NCBI GenBank assembly: GCA_012064385.1 | Contig: QRDG01000530.1 | Span: 124,001-188,000, forward strand | Origin: Puccinellia tenuiflora | Lineage: Eukaryota > Streptophyta > Magnoliopsida > Poales > Poaceae | DNA length: 64,000 bases | Direction of reading: 5' to 3' | Shown: positions 35,793 through 47,800 of the stretch, in pieces | Position numbering within the stretch: position 1 is the first letter of the stretch | Layout of the letters: every line of letters starts with the position of its first letter | The notes under the pieces: generated by a model | Told to the model about the DNA's origin: nothing | What the model saw: the letters and a program-made list of their open reading frames with translations, nothing else | Database searches by the model: none | Translations under genes and position numbers: made by a program

Positions 35793-38700
35793 TGATACGT
35801 CTCCAACGTATATAAATGTGGGTCATCCCAAAAATAATACTTCAAATCATAAAAGAATTTCCTTCTTTGCTGAGCTGAAAAGGTTGGAGGCAAGTACTTG
35901 GAAACAATAAAGTTAGCATAATCAGCATACCAAGGACTATCTCGCGAACTCACCTTTATTGCAGCCAATTGTTCATTTGGAAAACTATCATTAACAGGTA
36001 TAGGATCATAAGCAACGTTTTCCAATCTAGACAAATTATCAGCAACAGGATTTTCAGCACCTTTCCTATCTACAATATGCAAATCAAATTCTTGCAAAAG
36101 CAGCACCCATCTAATAAGCCTAGGCTTAGCATCTTTCTTTTCCATAAGGTACTTAATAGCAGCATGATCAGTATGAATAATGACCTTTGAATCAACAATA
36201 TAGGGCCTAAACTTATCACAGGCAAAAACTACAGCTAGAAACTCTTTCTCAGTAGTAGCATAATTCCTTTGAGCAGCATCAAGAGTCTTACTAGCATAAT
36301 GAATAACATTCAACTTCTTATCTACTCGCTGTCCAAGAACAGCGCCTACAGCAAAATCACTTGCATCACACATAATTTCAAAAGGCAAATTCCATTCAGG
36401 TGGTTCAACAACAGGAGCAGTAGTTAAAACATTTTTCAAAGTTTCAAAAGCTTCCTTACAATCGTCATAAAAAACAAAAGGTACATCTTTTTGAAGAAGA
36501 TTGGTAAGGGGCTTTGAAATTTTAGAGAAATCTTTAATAAACCTTCTGTAGAAACCAGCATGACCAAGAATACTACGAATACCTTTAACATCTCTGGGAT
36601 AGGGCATTTTCTCAATTGCTTCCACTTTAGCTCTATCAACTTCAATTCCTTTCTCAGAAATTTTATGTCCCAAGACAATTCCTTCATTAACCATAAAGTG
36701 GCATTTCTCCCAATTAAGAACAAGGTTAGTTTCCTCACATCTCTGCAAAACTTTATCAAGATTTCGTAGACAGTTGTCAAAAGAATTCCCATAGACAGAA
36801 AAATCATCCATGAACACTTCTACAATCCTTTCACAAAAACCATGAAAAATAGCAGACATGCATCTTTGAAAAGTAGTAGGAGCATTACATAAACCAAAAG
36901 GCATACGCCTATAAGCATAAGTTCCATAAGGACAAGTGAAAGTAGTTTTCTCTTGATCCTTAGCTCTAACAGCAATTTGAGAAAATCCAGAATAACCATC
37001 AAGAAGACAAAAATGAGTATTCTTAGATAACCTTTCTAGCATTTGATCAATAAAAGGTAAAGGGTAATGATCTTTCTTAGTAACTTTATTGACCTTTCTA
37101 AAATCAATGCACATCCTATATCCTACAATCACTCTTTGAGGAATAAGCTCATCATTATCATTAGGAACAACAGTAATGCCTCCTTTCTTAGGAACACAAT
37201 GCACAGAGCTTACCCATTTACTATCAGCAATAGGATATATAATGCCAGCTTCAAGGAGTTTTAATACCTCATTTCTTACCACTTCCTTCATCTTAGGAAT
37301 TAGACGGCGTTGATGTTCAACAACAGGCTTTGCGTCTTCTTCCATGTTAATGGCGTGTTGGCAAATAGTGGGAGAAATCCCCTTTAGATCATCAAGAGTG
37401 TATCCAATAGCTCCTCGGTGTTTCCTTAGCACTTCCAATAATCTTTCTTCTTCAATATCTGAAAGCTTAGAACTAATAATAACAGGATATGTTTTCTTAT
37501 CATCAATGTAAACATATTTAAGATTTTCAGGCAAAGGTTTTAAATCAAAAACCGGCTCTTCTTTTGGTGGTGGTGTGGTGCCCAAATCTTCAACTGGTAA
37601 ATCATGCTTGAGAATGGGTTGCCGAAGAAAAACTTCTTGAAGCTCATTCCTCTCTTCCCTAAAGACCTCGCTTTCATGATCCTCCAAATGTTGCTGCAAA
37701 GGATCATTAGGAGCAAGAGCAATATATGCAAGCTTTTCAACTCTAAAGTCTTCATTAGGTAATTCAGATTCATAAGGGACTTTAGTAAATTTTAAAAAGT
37801 TGAACTCATAAGATTCACCAGCGAATTTAATAAAGATCTTTTCTTTCTTACAATCTATAATAGCACCACAAGTGTTCAAGAAAGGTCTACCAAATATAAT
37901 AGGACAAGTTTTACTAGCAGCAGAACCAAGTACTAAAAAGTCAGTAGGATATTTAACCTTACCACAGAGGACTTCAACATCTCTAACAATTCCAATTGGA
38001 GAGATAGTTTCTCTATTAGCAAGCTGAATAACCACATCAATTTCTTCAAGCTCACAAGAACCAATTTCATGCATAATCTCCCTGTAGATCTCATAAGGAA
38101 TAGCACTAGAACTTGCACCAATATCACATAAACCATAATAGCAATGATCACCTATTCTAACAGAAAGCACAGGGACACTATTTTTCCTAGCTTTATTAGG
38201 ATGTGAAACAATATAAGAAGCTTCTTCACAGAAAATGATGTGCCCATCTTCTACACTTTCAGTTACAAGGTCTTTAATTATTCCTACAGCAGGTTTAATA
38301 GTTATTTGCTCATCAGGTTCTGTCGGTTTCTTTGCACTTTTATTAACCACACTAGTTATGACAGAGTACTCCCTCACTTTAACAGGAAAGGGAATTTTTT
38401 CAATATAAGCTTCAGGCAAAATGTGATCAACAGTATTAACCTCAACAGTCCTACCAATAGGCAATTTAGCTTTATCCTTATAAGGTTCATGATACTTATC
38501 AAAATTCTTTTTAGGAAATTCGAAATAGGAGGCAAAGGCTTTGTAAAAGTTCACAATAACTTGAGAGTCAAGACCATAAGCATTACTCATATCTTGAAAA
38601 TTATCAGTATCCATAAAAGTTTTAATGCATTCGTAATCATATTTTATACCTGACTCTCTACCTTTGTCGCTTTCCCATCCTTCAGCATTCTCTTCAATGC

Positions 38701-39301
38701 GATCAAGAAGTTCCCATTTAAACTCTTCTTTATTGCTTGAAAATGACCAGGCACAAGCAGTATCCAACAAGGTTTTATCCTGAAAAGAAAGCCTTGCATA
38801 GAAATTATCAATAATAATATTACCTGGAAGTCCATGAACAGGGCATTTGAGCAATAATGACTTCAATCTCCCCCACGCTTGGGCAATACTCTCTCCATCA
38901 TGAGGCCAAAAATTATATATAAGATTCCGATCCTTGTGGATTTCACTTGGAGGATAGAATTTAAAATAGAATAGAGGCACAATTTCTTCCCAAGTAAGAG
39001 ACCGACTATTCTGCAGCAGTTTATACCAATGTGCAGCTCTCCCAGACAATGACAGCGAAAATAATTTCTTCTTCACCTTTCCCATTGTAATACCTGCACA
39101 CTTAAACAACCCGCATAATTCATGTAAATATAACAAATGATCTCCAGGACGGGCAGTTCCATCATAGCGATTATCCATTACACGCTCAGCAATTTTAATA
39201 GGTATCTTATATGGGGTTACCTCCTCATCTGGCGCCTCATCAATTTCAATAGCACTAGTAGTAGACTTTTTAAAGAGGTAATCAATAGATAGCCTCTCCA
39301 T
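35609..39301 (-). CDS. Truncated Athila-type gag-protease-RT-RNase H polyprotein
   Basis: The coding start is most likely [12 protein letters not shown] at 39301, shortly after the primer binding site; the longer open frame to 39694 only translates the LTR end and PBS. In order: gag ([18 protein letters not shown]), protease with [11 protein letters not shown], reverse transcriptase ([22 protein letters not shown] near 36806), and RNase H ([15 protein letters not shown]). The frame is fully open through these domains. At FWDDPHLY (about 35813) retroelement homology stops and the frame reads into an LTR end and fragment until the stop at 35609. Integrase is absent, so the element is defective. 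This is Ty3/gypsy Athila-type by domain order and similarity. Confidence 0.88.
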   Translation of the reverse strand: MERLSIDYLFKKSTTSAIEIDEAPDEEVTPYKIPIKIAERVMDNRYDGTARPGDHLLYLHELCGLFKCAGITMGKVKKKLFSLSLSGRAAHWYKLLQNSRSLTWEEIVPLFYFKFYPPSEIHKDRNLIYNFWPHDGESIAQAWGRLKSLLLKCPVHGLPGNIIIDNFYARLSFQDKTLLDTACAWSFSSNKEEFKWELLDRIEENAEGWESDKGRESGIKYDYECIKTFMDTDNFQDMSNAYGLDSQVIVNFYKAFASYFEFPKKNFDKYHEPYKDKAKLPIGRTVEVNTVDHILPEAYIEKIPFPVKVREYSVITSVVNKSAKKPTEPDEQITIKPAVGIIKDLVTESVEDGHIIFCEEASYIVSHPNKARKNSVPVLSVRIGDHCYYGLCDIGASSSAIPYEIYREIMHEIGSCELEEIDVVIQLANRETISPIGIVRDVEVLCGKVKYPTDFLVLGSAASKTCPIIFGRPFLNTCGAIIDCKKEKIFIKFAGESYEFNFLKFTKVPYESELPNEDFRVEKLAYIALAPNDPLQQHLEDHESEVFREERNELQEVFLRQPILKHDLPVEDLGTTPPPKEEPVFDLKPLPENLKYVYIDDKKTYPVIISSKLSDIEEERLLEVLRKHRGAIGYTLDDLKGISPTICQHAINMEEDAKPVVEHQRRLIPKMKEVVRNEVLKLLEAGIIYPIADSKWVSSVHCVPKKGGITVVPNDNDELIPQRVIVGYRMCIDFRKVNKVTKKDHYPLPFIDQMLERLSKNTHFCLLDGYSGFSQIAVRAKDQEKTTFTCPYGTYAYRRMPFGLCNAPTTFQRCMSAIFHGFCERIVEVFMDDFSVYGNSFDNCLRNLDKVLQRCEETNLVLNWEKCHFMVNEGIVLGHKISEKGIEVDRAKVEAIEKMPYPRDVKGIRSILGHAGFYRRFIKDFSKISKPLTNLLQKDVPFVFYDDCKEAFETLKNVLTTAPVVEPPEWNLPFEIMCDASDFAVGAVLGQRVDKKLNVIHYASKTLDAAQRNYATTEKEFLAVVFACDKFRPYIVDSKVIIHTDHAAIKYLMEKKDAKPRLIRWVLLLQEFDLHIVDRKGAENPVADNLSRLENVAYDPIPVNDSFPNEQLAAIKVSSRDSPWYADYANFIVSKYLPPTFSAQQRRKFFYDLKYYFWDDPHLYTLETYQWVHAPFCSWARVTEMSKGEGVMLLLRAKIAVLMSLLILVLLTSCTLLNAIVCCLQLNTVG

Positions 39302-39387
39302 AATGAAATAAATTAGCAGACAGAAATAAAAACCGCACTTACAATAAAAACTTCCCTTACCAATTCCACTTACCAATAGCGCTTCAC

Positions 39388-39405
39388 TCCCCGGCAACGG
39401 CGCCA
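39388..39405 (-). promoter_or_regulatory. Primer binding site, tRNA-Asp type
   Basis: On the minus strand TGGCGCCGTTGCCGGGGA complements the 3' end of plant tRNA-Asp. It lies a few bases inside the LTR at 39417-40938, as expected for minus-strand priming. Confidence 0.85.
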
Positions 39406-39416
39406 GAAAATAGTCT

Positions 39417-40938
39417 TGATGACCCACAAGTATAGGGGGTGTATCGTAGTATTTTCGATAAATAAGAGTGTCGAACCCAACGAGGAGCAGAAGGTGTTGA
39501 CAAGTGGTTTCAATCAAGGATTCACTGTAAATGCTCACAAACAGATTTTTAGTGGTTTTTGATAATGCAGAATAATAAAATACGAGTAAATAAAATGTGG
39601 TAATAATAATTGCAGCAAGTAGCCCAATCCTTTTTAGAGTAAAGGACAAGCCGGTGGTTCTACTTATGATAACCAAACGTTCTTGAGGACACACGGGAAT
39701 TTAGTCAAGTGCTTTCGCTTCCTATAGCTGATTAATCTTCATTGTTTCGATAAGTGTTGTGTGGGTGAACCTATGCTAATGCACCGCCCTTCCTAGGACT
39801 AATACATACTTGTGATTATACCTCTCATAAGCATACCGCAAATACAAGAAAGTAATTAAGATAAATTTAACCACAGCCTTACACTCTAAGATCCTGCTAT
39901 CGCTTATGCAATGATGTACCAAAGGGGGTTCAGGTTGCTGTCACTCCGGCAACCCCACAATTAGTAAACCAAATACACAATGCATTCCCCTAGGCCCTTA
40001 AAAGGTGAAGTGTCATGTAGTCGACGTTCACATGACACCACTAGAAGAATAACACCACAACTTAAGTATCAAACCAATAAATATTACTCAACATAGTTCA
40101 CTACTAACATCTAGACTTCTCCCATGTCCTCAAGAACTAAACGAACTACTCACAAGACATCATATGGATCATGATCAGAGGTGATATAATGATGAATAAC
40201 AATCTGGACATAAACCTTAATTCAATGGTTTCACTCAATAGCATCAATCACAAGGGGTAATCAACACCGGGAAAGCTTCCCCTATGAACTAGACAAGATT
40301 CTACCCAAGATGTTACAGCGGAACGGAGTGGCGTGATGGGGATGATGGTGCTCAGTGGTGGAGATGATGATGATGATGATGATCCCGATGAAGCCTAGCT
40401 CGATGACGATGACGATGGCGACGATCTTCCCCCTCCGGGAGGGAATTCCCCCGGCAGATTTCTCCCTGCCGGAGAGTTTTTTTTCTCTCTCTCTCTCATT
40501 TCCGCCTCGTGGCGGCGGCGGAATACCTCTCTATGACTCCCCTCCGTCTTAGGTTTTCGGGGTGAACAAGTATGCGAAGGGGGAGGCCTGTTGGTGGGCC
40601 AGGGCCTCCACACCACCTGGTGGCGCCGGCCAGGGGGGTGCCGCGCCACCACATGGTGTGGGCCACTGGCAGCCCTCCTCCGGCTCCCCTTTTGGCTCAC
40701 GTCCTTATTTGCAAATATAAGGTCTTCTGTATTTGCTCCGGACTCCGTTGATCTTCAAAAATATGGTATCTTGACGGTCCTTTTTCCAGCAGAATTCAGC
40801 CTCCGGTGAATAATTCCCCAATGATCATGAAACATGCAAAATAGGTAAAATAACATAAGTATCACTTCTAAACACAAAATATATCAATGAATATTAGTAA
40901 ATTATGATATAAAATAGTGATGCAAAATGGACGTATCA
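39417..40938 (-). mobile_element. 5' LTR of the truncated Athila-type element (family C)
   Basis: On the minus strand it starts TGATACGTCCATTTTGCA and ends GTGGGTCATCA; 1,522 bp. The PBS follows, then the polyprotein. It contains a (GAT)n run at 40363-40382 on the plus strand. The partner 3' LTR is not present in the window. It sits within internal sequence of the element at 40939-42743. Confidence 0.85.
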
Positions 40939-42097
40939 GTTATCTACACAATGGTCTACAAGACTATGCAGATTTTCTCTATTTCATACCACTATCACGA
41001 GCATAGCATTTTCCAATCTAACACATCAACCAAGAAACTAAAATAACTCTCTAACAAATAAGAGTGAAACACAAGAGAGCTTAACACAAAGAACTAGCAG
41101 CTCTAAACAAGATAACATGCTAAAAGCGAGAGCTTACCAGAAAACAGACAGTAGCTAAGAATACTCAACAAATATAAGCGAAGCACAAGGGTATTCATAT
41201 GAAAAAGCGGAGCGTGTCTCTCTCCCACACAAGAATGCTAGGATCCAACTTATTAAGCAAACTAAAACACACACTCAAAATAAAAACAGACACTCCAAGC
41301 AAAATACATAAGATGTAGTGGAATAAAAATATAGTATCACTAGAGATGACCTGATAGTTTTGTCGATGAAGAAGGGGATGCCTTGGGCATCCCCAAGCTT
41401 AGATGCTTGAGTCTTCTTGAATTTGCTGGGGATGACCCACCGGGGCATCCCCAAGCTTAGGCTTTTCACTCTTCTTGATCTCATCATATCGTCCCTTTTG
41501 CTTACTTGAAAACTTCCACCACATCAAACTCAAAGTAATTCTCATTAGAGGGTTAGTGCATAAACCAAAAATTCACAAGTTCTACTGTGACACAAGCACA
41601 CCTTAATGCATTATAACATTAGCTACAGCCACTGATGCTCAAAGAATCAAAAAGATCCAAATAAACATCGTAAAAGAAGCAATGCACAATAAAAGGCAGA
41701 ATCTGTCAAAATCTGAACAGTCTGTAAAGACGAATTTTTTCGAGGCACTAGAGTTGCTCAAATCAAAAACCACTGAACTAGAAAACGTTTCATACATATA
41801 TGAAGATTCAGCACACAAAATATCAAAGTATTTCGTCGCTTCTGGAATAAATGACGAATTTAACCGTGACAGACAGAAATCTGTTTCCTGTGCAGAAATC
41901 CAAATATAGCAAAAACTTTCTACTAGAGACCTTACTTGGCACAACATTGCAAGAAAATAAAGATACAAAGAAGTTGATACAGAAGTAAACAAACTTATCT
42001 ACTCAAATAAAAGAAAAGATACTGAAAATAAAATGATGGGTTGTCTCCCATAAGCGCTTTTCTTTAACGCCTTTCAGCTAGGCGCAGAAAGTGAACA

Positions 42098-42406
42098 TCA
42101 AGTATTTCCAAGAGAAGAAGCATCAAAACGATAATTTGCTCTAACAATAGAGTCAAAAGGTGACTTCATTCTCTTCCTAGGGAAGTGTTCCATACCTTTC
42201 TTAAGAGGGAATTGATATCTAATGTTGCCCTCTTTCATATCAATAACAGCACCAGAAAATTGCTCTTTCATAACAAGATTTAACAAAGCAGATTTGATCT
42301 CATAAAAATTTGTCTTAGCAGCAGGTGGAGTAATAGGAGTACATATGAAATCATCATTATTAGTACTAGTGAAGTCACACAACTTAGTGTTTTCAGCAGT
42401 ACTCAT
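42098..42406 (-). pseudogene. Gag N-terminal remnant fused to 3' internal sequence
   Basis: The frame starts MSTAENTKLCDF and runs through NFYEIKSALLNLVMKEQFSGA, the typical N-terminus of grass Athila-type gag. After FSGA the expected gag continuation is replaced by an unrelated stretch (GMEHFPRKRMKS...) before the stop. I read this as a deletion junction near 42245, not a functional protein. Confidence 0.6.
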
Positions 42407-42628
42407 TTTTGATAAAAACAAGGTAAACCGAATTGAACAAGATTAAACAAGTAACTAATTTTTTGGGGGTTTTTGATATAGGAAAGCAACAAGATAAATT
42501 CTACACTAATTTTTTTGTGTGTTTTTGATATAAGAAAGCAAAACAAGACAAAGCAATAATAATAAGCAAGACTAAAACAAAGTAAAGAGATTGGAACTGA
42601 GAGACTCCCCTTGCAGAAGCTTCTCTAC

Positions 42629-42646
42629 TCCCCGGCAACGGCGCCA
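42629..42646 (-). promoter_or_regulatory. Second (inner) tRNA-Asp primer binding site
   Basis: An exact 18-base copy of the PBS lies 86 bp internal to the one at 42715-42732, within a partly duplicated leader (GAGAAG/CTTCT context). Confidence 0.8.
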
Positions 42647-42714
42647 GAAAGAGCTGTTGACGGAGGAGTGAGAAGTTTGGTACTTCGAGAAGCTTCTTAC
42701 TGAGCACTCTTAAC

Positions 42715-42732
42715 TCCCCGGCAACGGCGCCA
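42715..42732 (-). promoter_or_regulatory. Primer binding site next to the LTR
   Basis: tRNA-Asp type PBS separated by 11 bases from the LTR end at 42744. Confidence 0.85.
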
Positions 42733-42743
42733 GAAAAAGAGCT

Positions 42744-44330
42744 TGATAGCGCGAGAGGTGTTAATCAATCACGCTTCGTTGGGCACCCCAAGAGGAAGGT
42801 TTGAGGAGCACAGCAGCAAGTTTTCCCTAAGTTAGAAACCAAGGTTATCGAACCAGTAGGAGTGAGGAATGATTCAGAAGGTTGTCCACAACTGCAATGG
42901 CGCCAGAAAAAGAGCTATTGCAGGGGAGACAGTGGAACCTGCAGAACACAATCAAACTACTTTGCCCCAACGAAGCAGTGAGGTTGTCAATCTCACCGGC
43001 CTTGCTGAATATAAAGGATTAAATGTATGTGTGGAAGGAAGCTTGTTTGCAGTAAATGAAAGCAGTAGAGCAGTTGATTTAATTGCAGATGTAAAAGAAT
43101 AGACCGGGGTCCACAGTTCACTAGTGGTGTCTTCTCCATAAATAAAATACTACACATGCTGGGTAACAAATTACAGTTGGGCAATTGACAGAATAGAGAA
43201 TGCATGACAATGCATAAACATTGCATAATACAGAGGATGATGATGTCTATATGAGATGCTTTGGGCATTACGACAAAATACATAGATAGCTGTTCCAAGC
43301 ATACACCTATGCCTAAATAGTCCACCTTTGAGATAACATACCGTAAAATCTCTCCAGTATTAAGTTGCAAGCAACAGACAATTGCATGAAGAACTGTGCA
43401 TAAAGTTTACTCCCTAGTAGCAACGGCACTCCCCCATCCTTATATGTTTCTGTCACTCAAGCCAAGGCACACAGGGACCGAACCCACTATCTAGCATAAA
43501 TACTCCCTCTTGGAGATACAAGCAACTACTTGATCAAGACAATTAAAAGTACCGGAAAGCATGCAAGATCACAAATAACATAGACATGATAATATCAATA
43601 ATCAACATCACAAGGTACTTCTCTATTCATCGGATCCCAGCAAACACAACATGTAGCATTACAATAAGATGATCTTGATCATGATAGGCAGCTCACAAGA
43701 TCTAAACATGATAGCACAAGAGGAGAAGACTACCATCTAGCTACTGCATGGACCCGTAGTCCAAGGATGAACTACTCACACATCTGTCCGGAGGCGGGCA
43801 TGGTGGTGTAGAGCCCTCCGGCGATGATTCCCCTCTCCGGCAGGGTGCCGGGGAGAGCTTCAGAACCCTCCCGAACTAGGTTTGACGACGGTGGCGGCGA
43901 CGGATGTTTTTCTGGAATTTTGATCCGGTACTTAGGGTTTTCTCGTCGGGGGGATTATATAGGCGAAAGGGCGGCGTCGGTGGAGGCCCGAGGGGGCCAC
44001 ACCACCTGGTGGCGCGGCAGACAGGTGGGCCGCGCCACCCTAGGGTGTGGTCGCCCTCTGGTGCGTCTTCGGCTCCCCTTTGGACTCCGTGTGCGTGACG
44101 AAATTATAAGATCCTGGGTTTTTGTCCCGTCCGATTCCGAGAATATTTCCTTAAGTACTTTTCTGAAACGGAAAAACAGCAGAAAACAGGAACTGGCACT
44201 GGGGCATCTTGTTAATATGTTAGTTCCAAAAATGCATAAAAATGCTATAAGATGTAAACAAAACATGTAGCAAAAGGTATAAAAACAAGCATGGATCATA
44301 AGAAATTATAGATACGTCGGAGACGTATCA
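42744..44330 (-). mobile_element. 5' LTR of an Athila-like element (family A), minus orientation
   Basis: The 1,587-bp LTR is an inverted near-identical copy of 879-2501, with TGATACGTCTCCGACG start and GCGCTATCA end on the minus strand. A TATATAA box is at 43955-43961. GGGTC follows it at 44331-44335; the matching duplication on the far side is not found because the element is disrupted. Confidence 0.88.
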
Positions 44331-44335
44331 GGGTC

Positions 44336-44461
44336 CGACCATTTAAAGGGTGCCGGCGTGGGAGGGAAAAAAAACGCCGAACAAATGTCCGGCACCCTCC
44401 AATTGGACCTCCAATGGAGGTGTGCCAGACACAATTTAGGGTCTCCTCGTGGAGATGCTCT
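44336..44461. mobile_element. Fragment of a PIF/Harbinger-like element
   Basis: Contains GGTGCCGGCG, a GTCCGGCACCC block and ends GTGGAGATGCTC, resembling the right terminus of the element at 14773-15752. The left part is lost to the LTR insertion. Confidence 0.45.
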
Positions 44462-44718
44462 GGCACCGAATGCTCAAAACGAAACTGAGAATGGAGATGG
44501 AAAGATCTGGGAAGACGAACGGAACGGAAAAGGAAGGCCGTGTGCAGTGGCTGACGTGTAACCGGAGACATTGACTCGCTGGACTTCTTCCCCAAGCCGC
44601 GTGGGGGCCAGCCAGACCCCAACCCCGCTCGGGTGGGAGGAAAAAACAAAGGCAACAGCGAACCAGCTCCCGGCTCTCGCTCGACTCTCGAGAAAACAAA
44701 GAGAAACAAAAAGCCAAA

Positions 44719-44790
44719 ATGGCGGGGGGTCGTCGTCTCCACCGATCCCCTCCCTCCACCCCCGCGCCCACGACGCCATTACCACTGTGA
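44719..44790 (+). CDS. Upstream ORF in the MAPKKK leader (candidate)
   Basis: An ATG at 44719 opens a 23-codon frame (MAGGRRLHRSPPSTPAP...) ending TGA at 44788-44790, 54 nt before the MAPKKK start. If the transcript begins upstream of 44719 it could lower translation of the main frame. The transcription start is not known. Confidence 0.35.
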   Translation: MAGGRRLHRSPPSTPAPTTPLPL

Positions 44791-44844
44791 TCACTAGGGT
44801 TTCGCCTCTCGTGGACCCCACACAAGCCCCCTCCCCCCTTCCCG

Positions 44845-47800
44845 ATGCGCTGGTGGAAGCGCTCCGCCTACCACTCCTCCTCCTCCTCCGCCTCCACGCC
44901 CGCCTCCCCCGCCCGCGCCTCCACCTCCCGCATCCCCCGCCACGATGGCGGCGACCTCGGCGGGGGACCCGACCACCAGCCCCGCCTCACCAGGGCGCGC
45001 CAGCTGCGCCACGTCGACGACATCGAAGTCGGGGTCTCCGCGCTCCGCATGGACGACTCGCCCACCTCCGCCCCGTCCTCCTCCTCCTACCCCGCCAGGA
45101 GGGACGCCTTCTTGTCTGGGATCTCCACCGCGAGCTCCACGCCCATCTCGAGGTCGCCGAGCAACCTGGAGGTGGCGCCCGCGAGGTCGTCGTCCACGCC
45201 CATGCCGCTGCCCCACCCTCTGCCGCTGCCCCACGGGGATGACTCGCCGTGCCGGGGCTCCGGGAGGCCGCTCCCCTCCCCGAGGGTGCTTAACGGAGAT
45301 TGCAACGGCTCGATTGATTTCCTGGGGCTCGCGGAGGCCGGAAACGAGAGGTCGTCCACGTTTCCAAGGTGATTGGTGTTTTGTGTTTTGTACTGTTGTA
45401 GAAGCTTCATGCTTTCCTTTCTTCGCCAAGTTCGTGCAGCCAAACAGTGCGACGTTAATTGGTTAGTTCTGTTCTAACTAGGAAGCGATTAGTGTGTTAA
45501 CAAGGAGGCCACTAGCAGTGATTTCTCAGTGGATTTGGGATTACAAAAAATCTGGACACATAAGATTGCATAACAATATTTACTTATACCGTGACACTAG
45601 TAGGATGCTAAGCACTTTGTAGGGCAGAATGTTTTGAAGTGGTGAGATTAGTGAAATGACCGAGATTACAAGACCAGGGAGGATAACCTTTGCTACAAAG
45701 TATAACCTTCGTGACAACATGGAATTATCTTGGATCAGGGCTTCAGGCATACATTTCTCCGTAGTTGCACTGCACTCCACCAATACGATTTTGGGCTTTC
45801 TGTGAACTTATTAGCTTATACTAGGAGATCGTGGCACCTTAGCAAAACTAGGATGATATTTCACAAAGTTACTCTGCTTTTAGACCCCCAAAATTGAGTT
45901 GAGACGATTTTTTGTTTGGTGCTATAATTATGAATTGGACATGTACACTAATACCCAGTGGCCAATAGCATTTGCATGTAATGATGATTTGTTAAGATAC
46001 TTGCCTATTTGTTAGATCTTGACATGATAAGAAAAGGTGGCTTTGATTGTGATGTTAACCAGTGAGTGACTGAGATTGTTTTAGTACTGAAGTTTGTGAA
46101 GTGTAATTTGCTTTGATTAACCTCCATGAAGCTGCTAGTAAAGAAGATTAAACATGAACCTGGCTGTTAAAGAAAAATTCTGATGTCATATTTCAGAAAA
46201 ATGATACTGTCACATTCTTCCGGGACCAACGGAAAGTTCATATGCTGTGGCTTCCATGTTTTTGGTTTTTTTTTTTCGCCACTTTCCTCCTCTGTGAACT
46301 TTCCATGACACACTGATCAGATTAGCTCCATATCCGACAATGTTTCTGATGCTGTAATGTCTCTAATTATAGATTTATGCCCCAAACTGTTCAAAAGATT
46401 CCGGAGCACAATGGCTTAAGGTCAAATTGCACAAATGGGCCCACCTGTGGTCAACGGAGAAAGGCATTTAAAGATATTTTCAAGGATAGCTCAGCAGAAA
46501 CTTTGAACTTTAGGTTGAATATTCCTGCCAAAAGTGCTCCAAGCAGCGGGTTTTCAAGTCCTGTACAGAGTCCTCGAAGGTTAAGTAATGTAGACTTCTC
46601 ATCTACTGGAATCTCCATCCAAGGTAGCAATGTATTGTCAGGGCAATCAGTATGGTCTCTGGATCTGTTGGGATCTTCACCCCCTTCACCTGAAAATTTT
46701 GTGGGTGGCCAGGAGCGATCTCCTCGCTCCAGTCCATTGAGAAGTCCTGCTCCTAGATCAAGATACCCAAGTGCACCTCCATCACCAATGCATCCAAACT
46801 TGTTCCCAGAGAACCACGTTTCTCGTCCTGAGGGCAATGGGAGTGTCAGTTTTCACCCATTACCTCTCCCTCCTGTTTCTGTGAGCCCAAAGCAAACAAA
46901 ATTTAGCCACCAGTCAGTCCCAAAAGTTGAGACACCCTCGATGGCTGGTCAGTGGCAAAAAAGGAAGCTCATCGGCAGTGGCACGTATGGATGTGTATAT
47001 GAAGCCACCAATAGGTATTGTTAAATGCATTTATCTTATAATAATTGTTTCATTTAAATTCTCAACATCCCCTCACACCAATGTACAGGCACACCGGAGC
47101 TCTTTGTGCCATGAAAGAGGTTAACATAATTCCTGATGATGCCAAATCAGTTGAGTCTCTGAAGCAATTGGAACAGGTTCGTCCATTCCTATGTCGATGT
47201 TATTTATTTCGGTAGTATGGAGATCACTATGTTCTTATTTAATGTTTTTGTTAAACAATTTTCTCTTCTGGTGAGAATTAAACAGCATAATTTTGATTAT
47301 GTTCACATTTAGTTAGTGCTCCTTTTACTACTGTACAATACTTTTCAAGTATATGTAAAACTCTGACCATACTAGTTTCATTTTTCTGGAACCTGGCTGT
47401 ACACCACTATTTTCTTGTACTATCTAAGGATCATGCAGATCTTGCGCTTCCTCTGACTGCTCATCACCTTTGTTTCAGGAAATTAAATTTCTCAGCCAAT
47501 TTAAGCATGATAACATAGTGCAGTATTACGGCAGTGAAACTGTAAGTTCTACCTGGCCATAATGAGGAGATTTACTGTGCTCTATCTAATGGTTATGTGG
47601 ATACCTTGCAGACTGAAGATAGATTCTACATATACTTGGAGTATGTTCATCCGGGTTCGATTAATAAGTACATTAGCCAACATTGTGGTGCAATGACAGA
47701 ATCAGTTGTTCGCAACTTCACTCGCCATATCCTTAATGGTCTTGCTTTCCTACATAGCCAAAAAATTATGCATAGGTAATGTTTCTTGTTCATTTCAGCG

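Larger units (their letters stand above)
40939..42743 (-). mobile_element. Internal remnant of a deleted Athila-like element
   Basis: Holds leader-like sequence after the LTR at 42744-44330, an N-terminal gag remnant (42098-42406), and 3' internal motifs (CCAAGCTTAGG near 41455; AGGCGCAGAAAGTG near 42080). Gag is joined directly to sequence normally found near the 3' end, so most of gag and all of pol are deleted. Confidence 0.7.

Noticed and set aside
39302..39694. N-terminal extension of the retroelement frame by 131 codons
   Set aside because: It reads through the primer binding site and LTR; the gag start at 39301 matches the family.
44571..45466. Frames of 173-223 codons on both strands over MAPKKK exon 1
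   Set aside because: Shadows of the GC-rich first exon; only the 44845 frame splices into the kinase.
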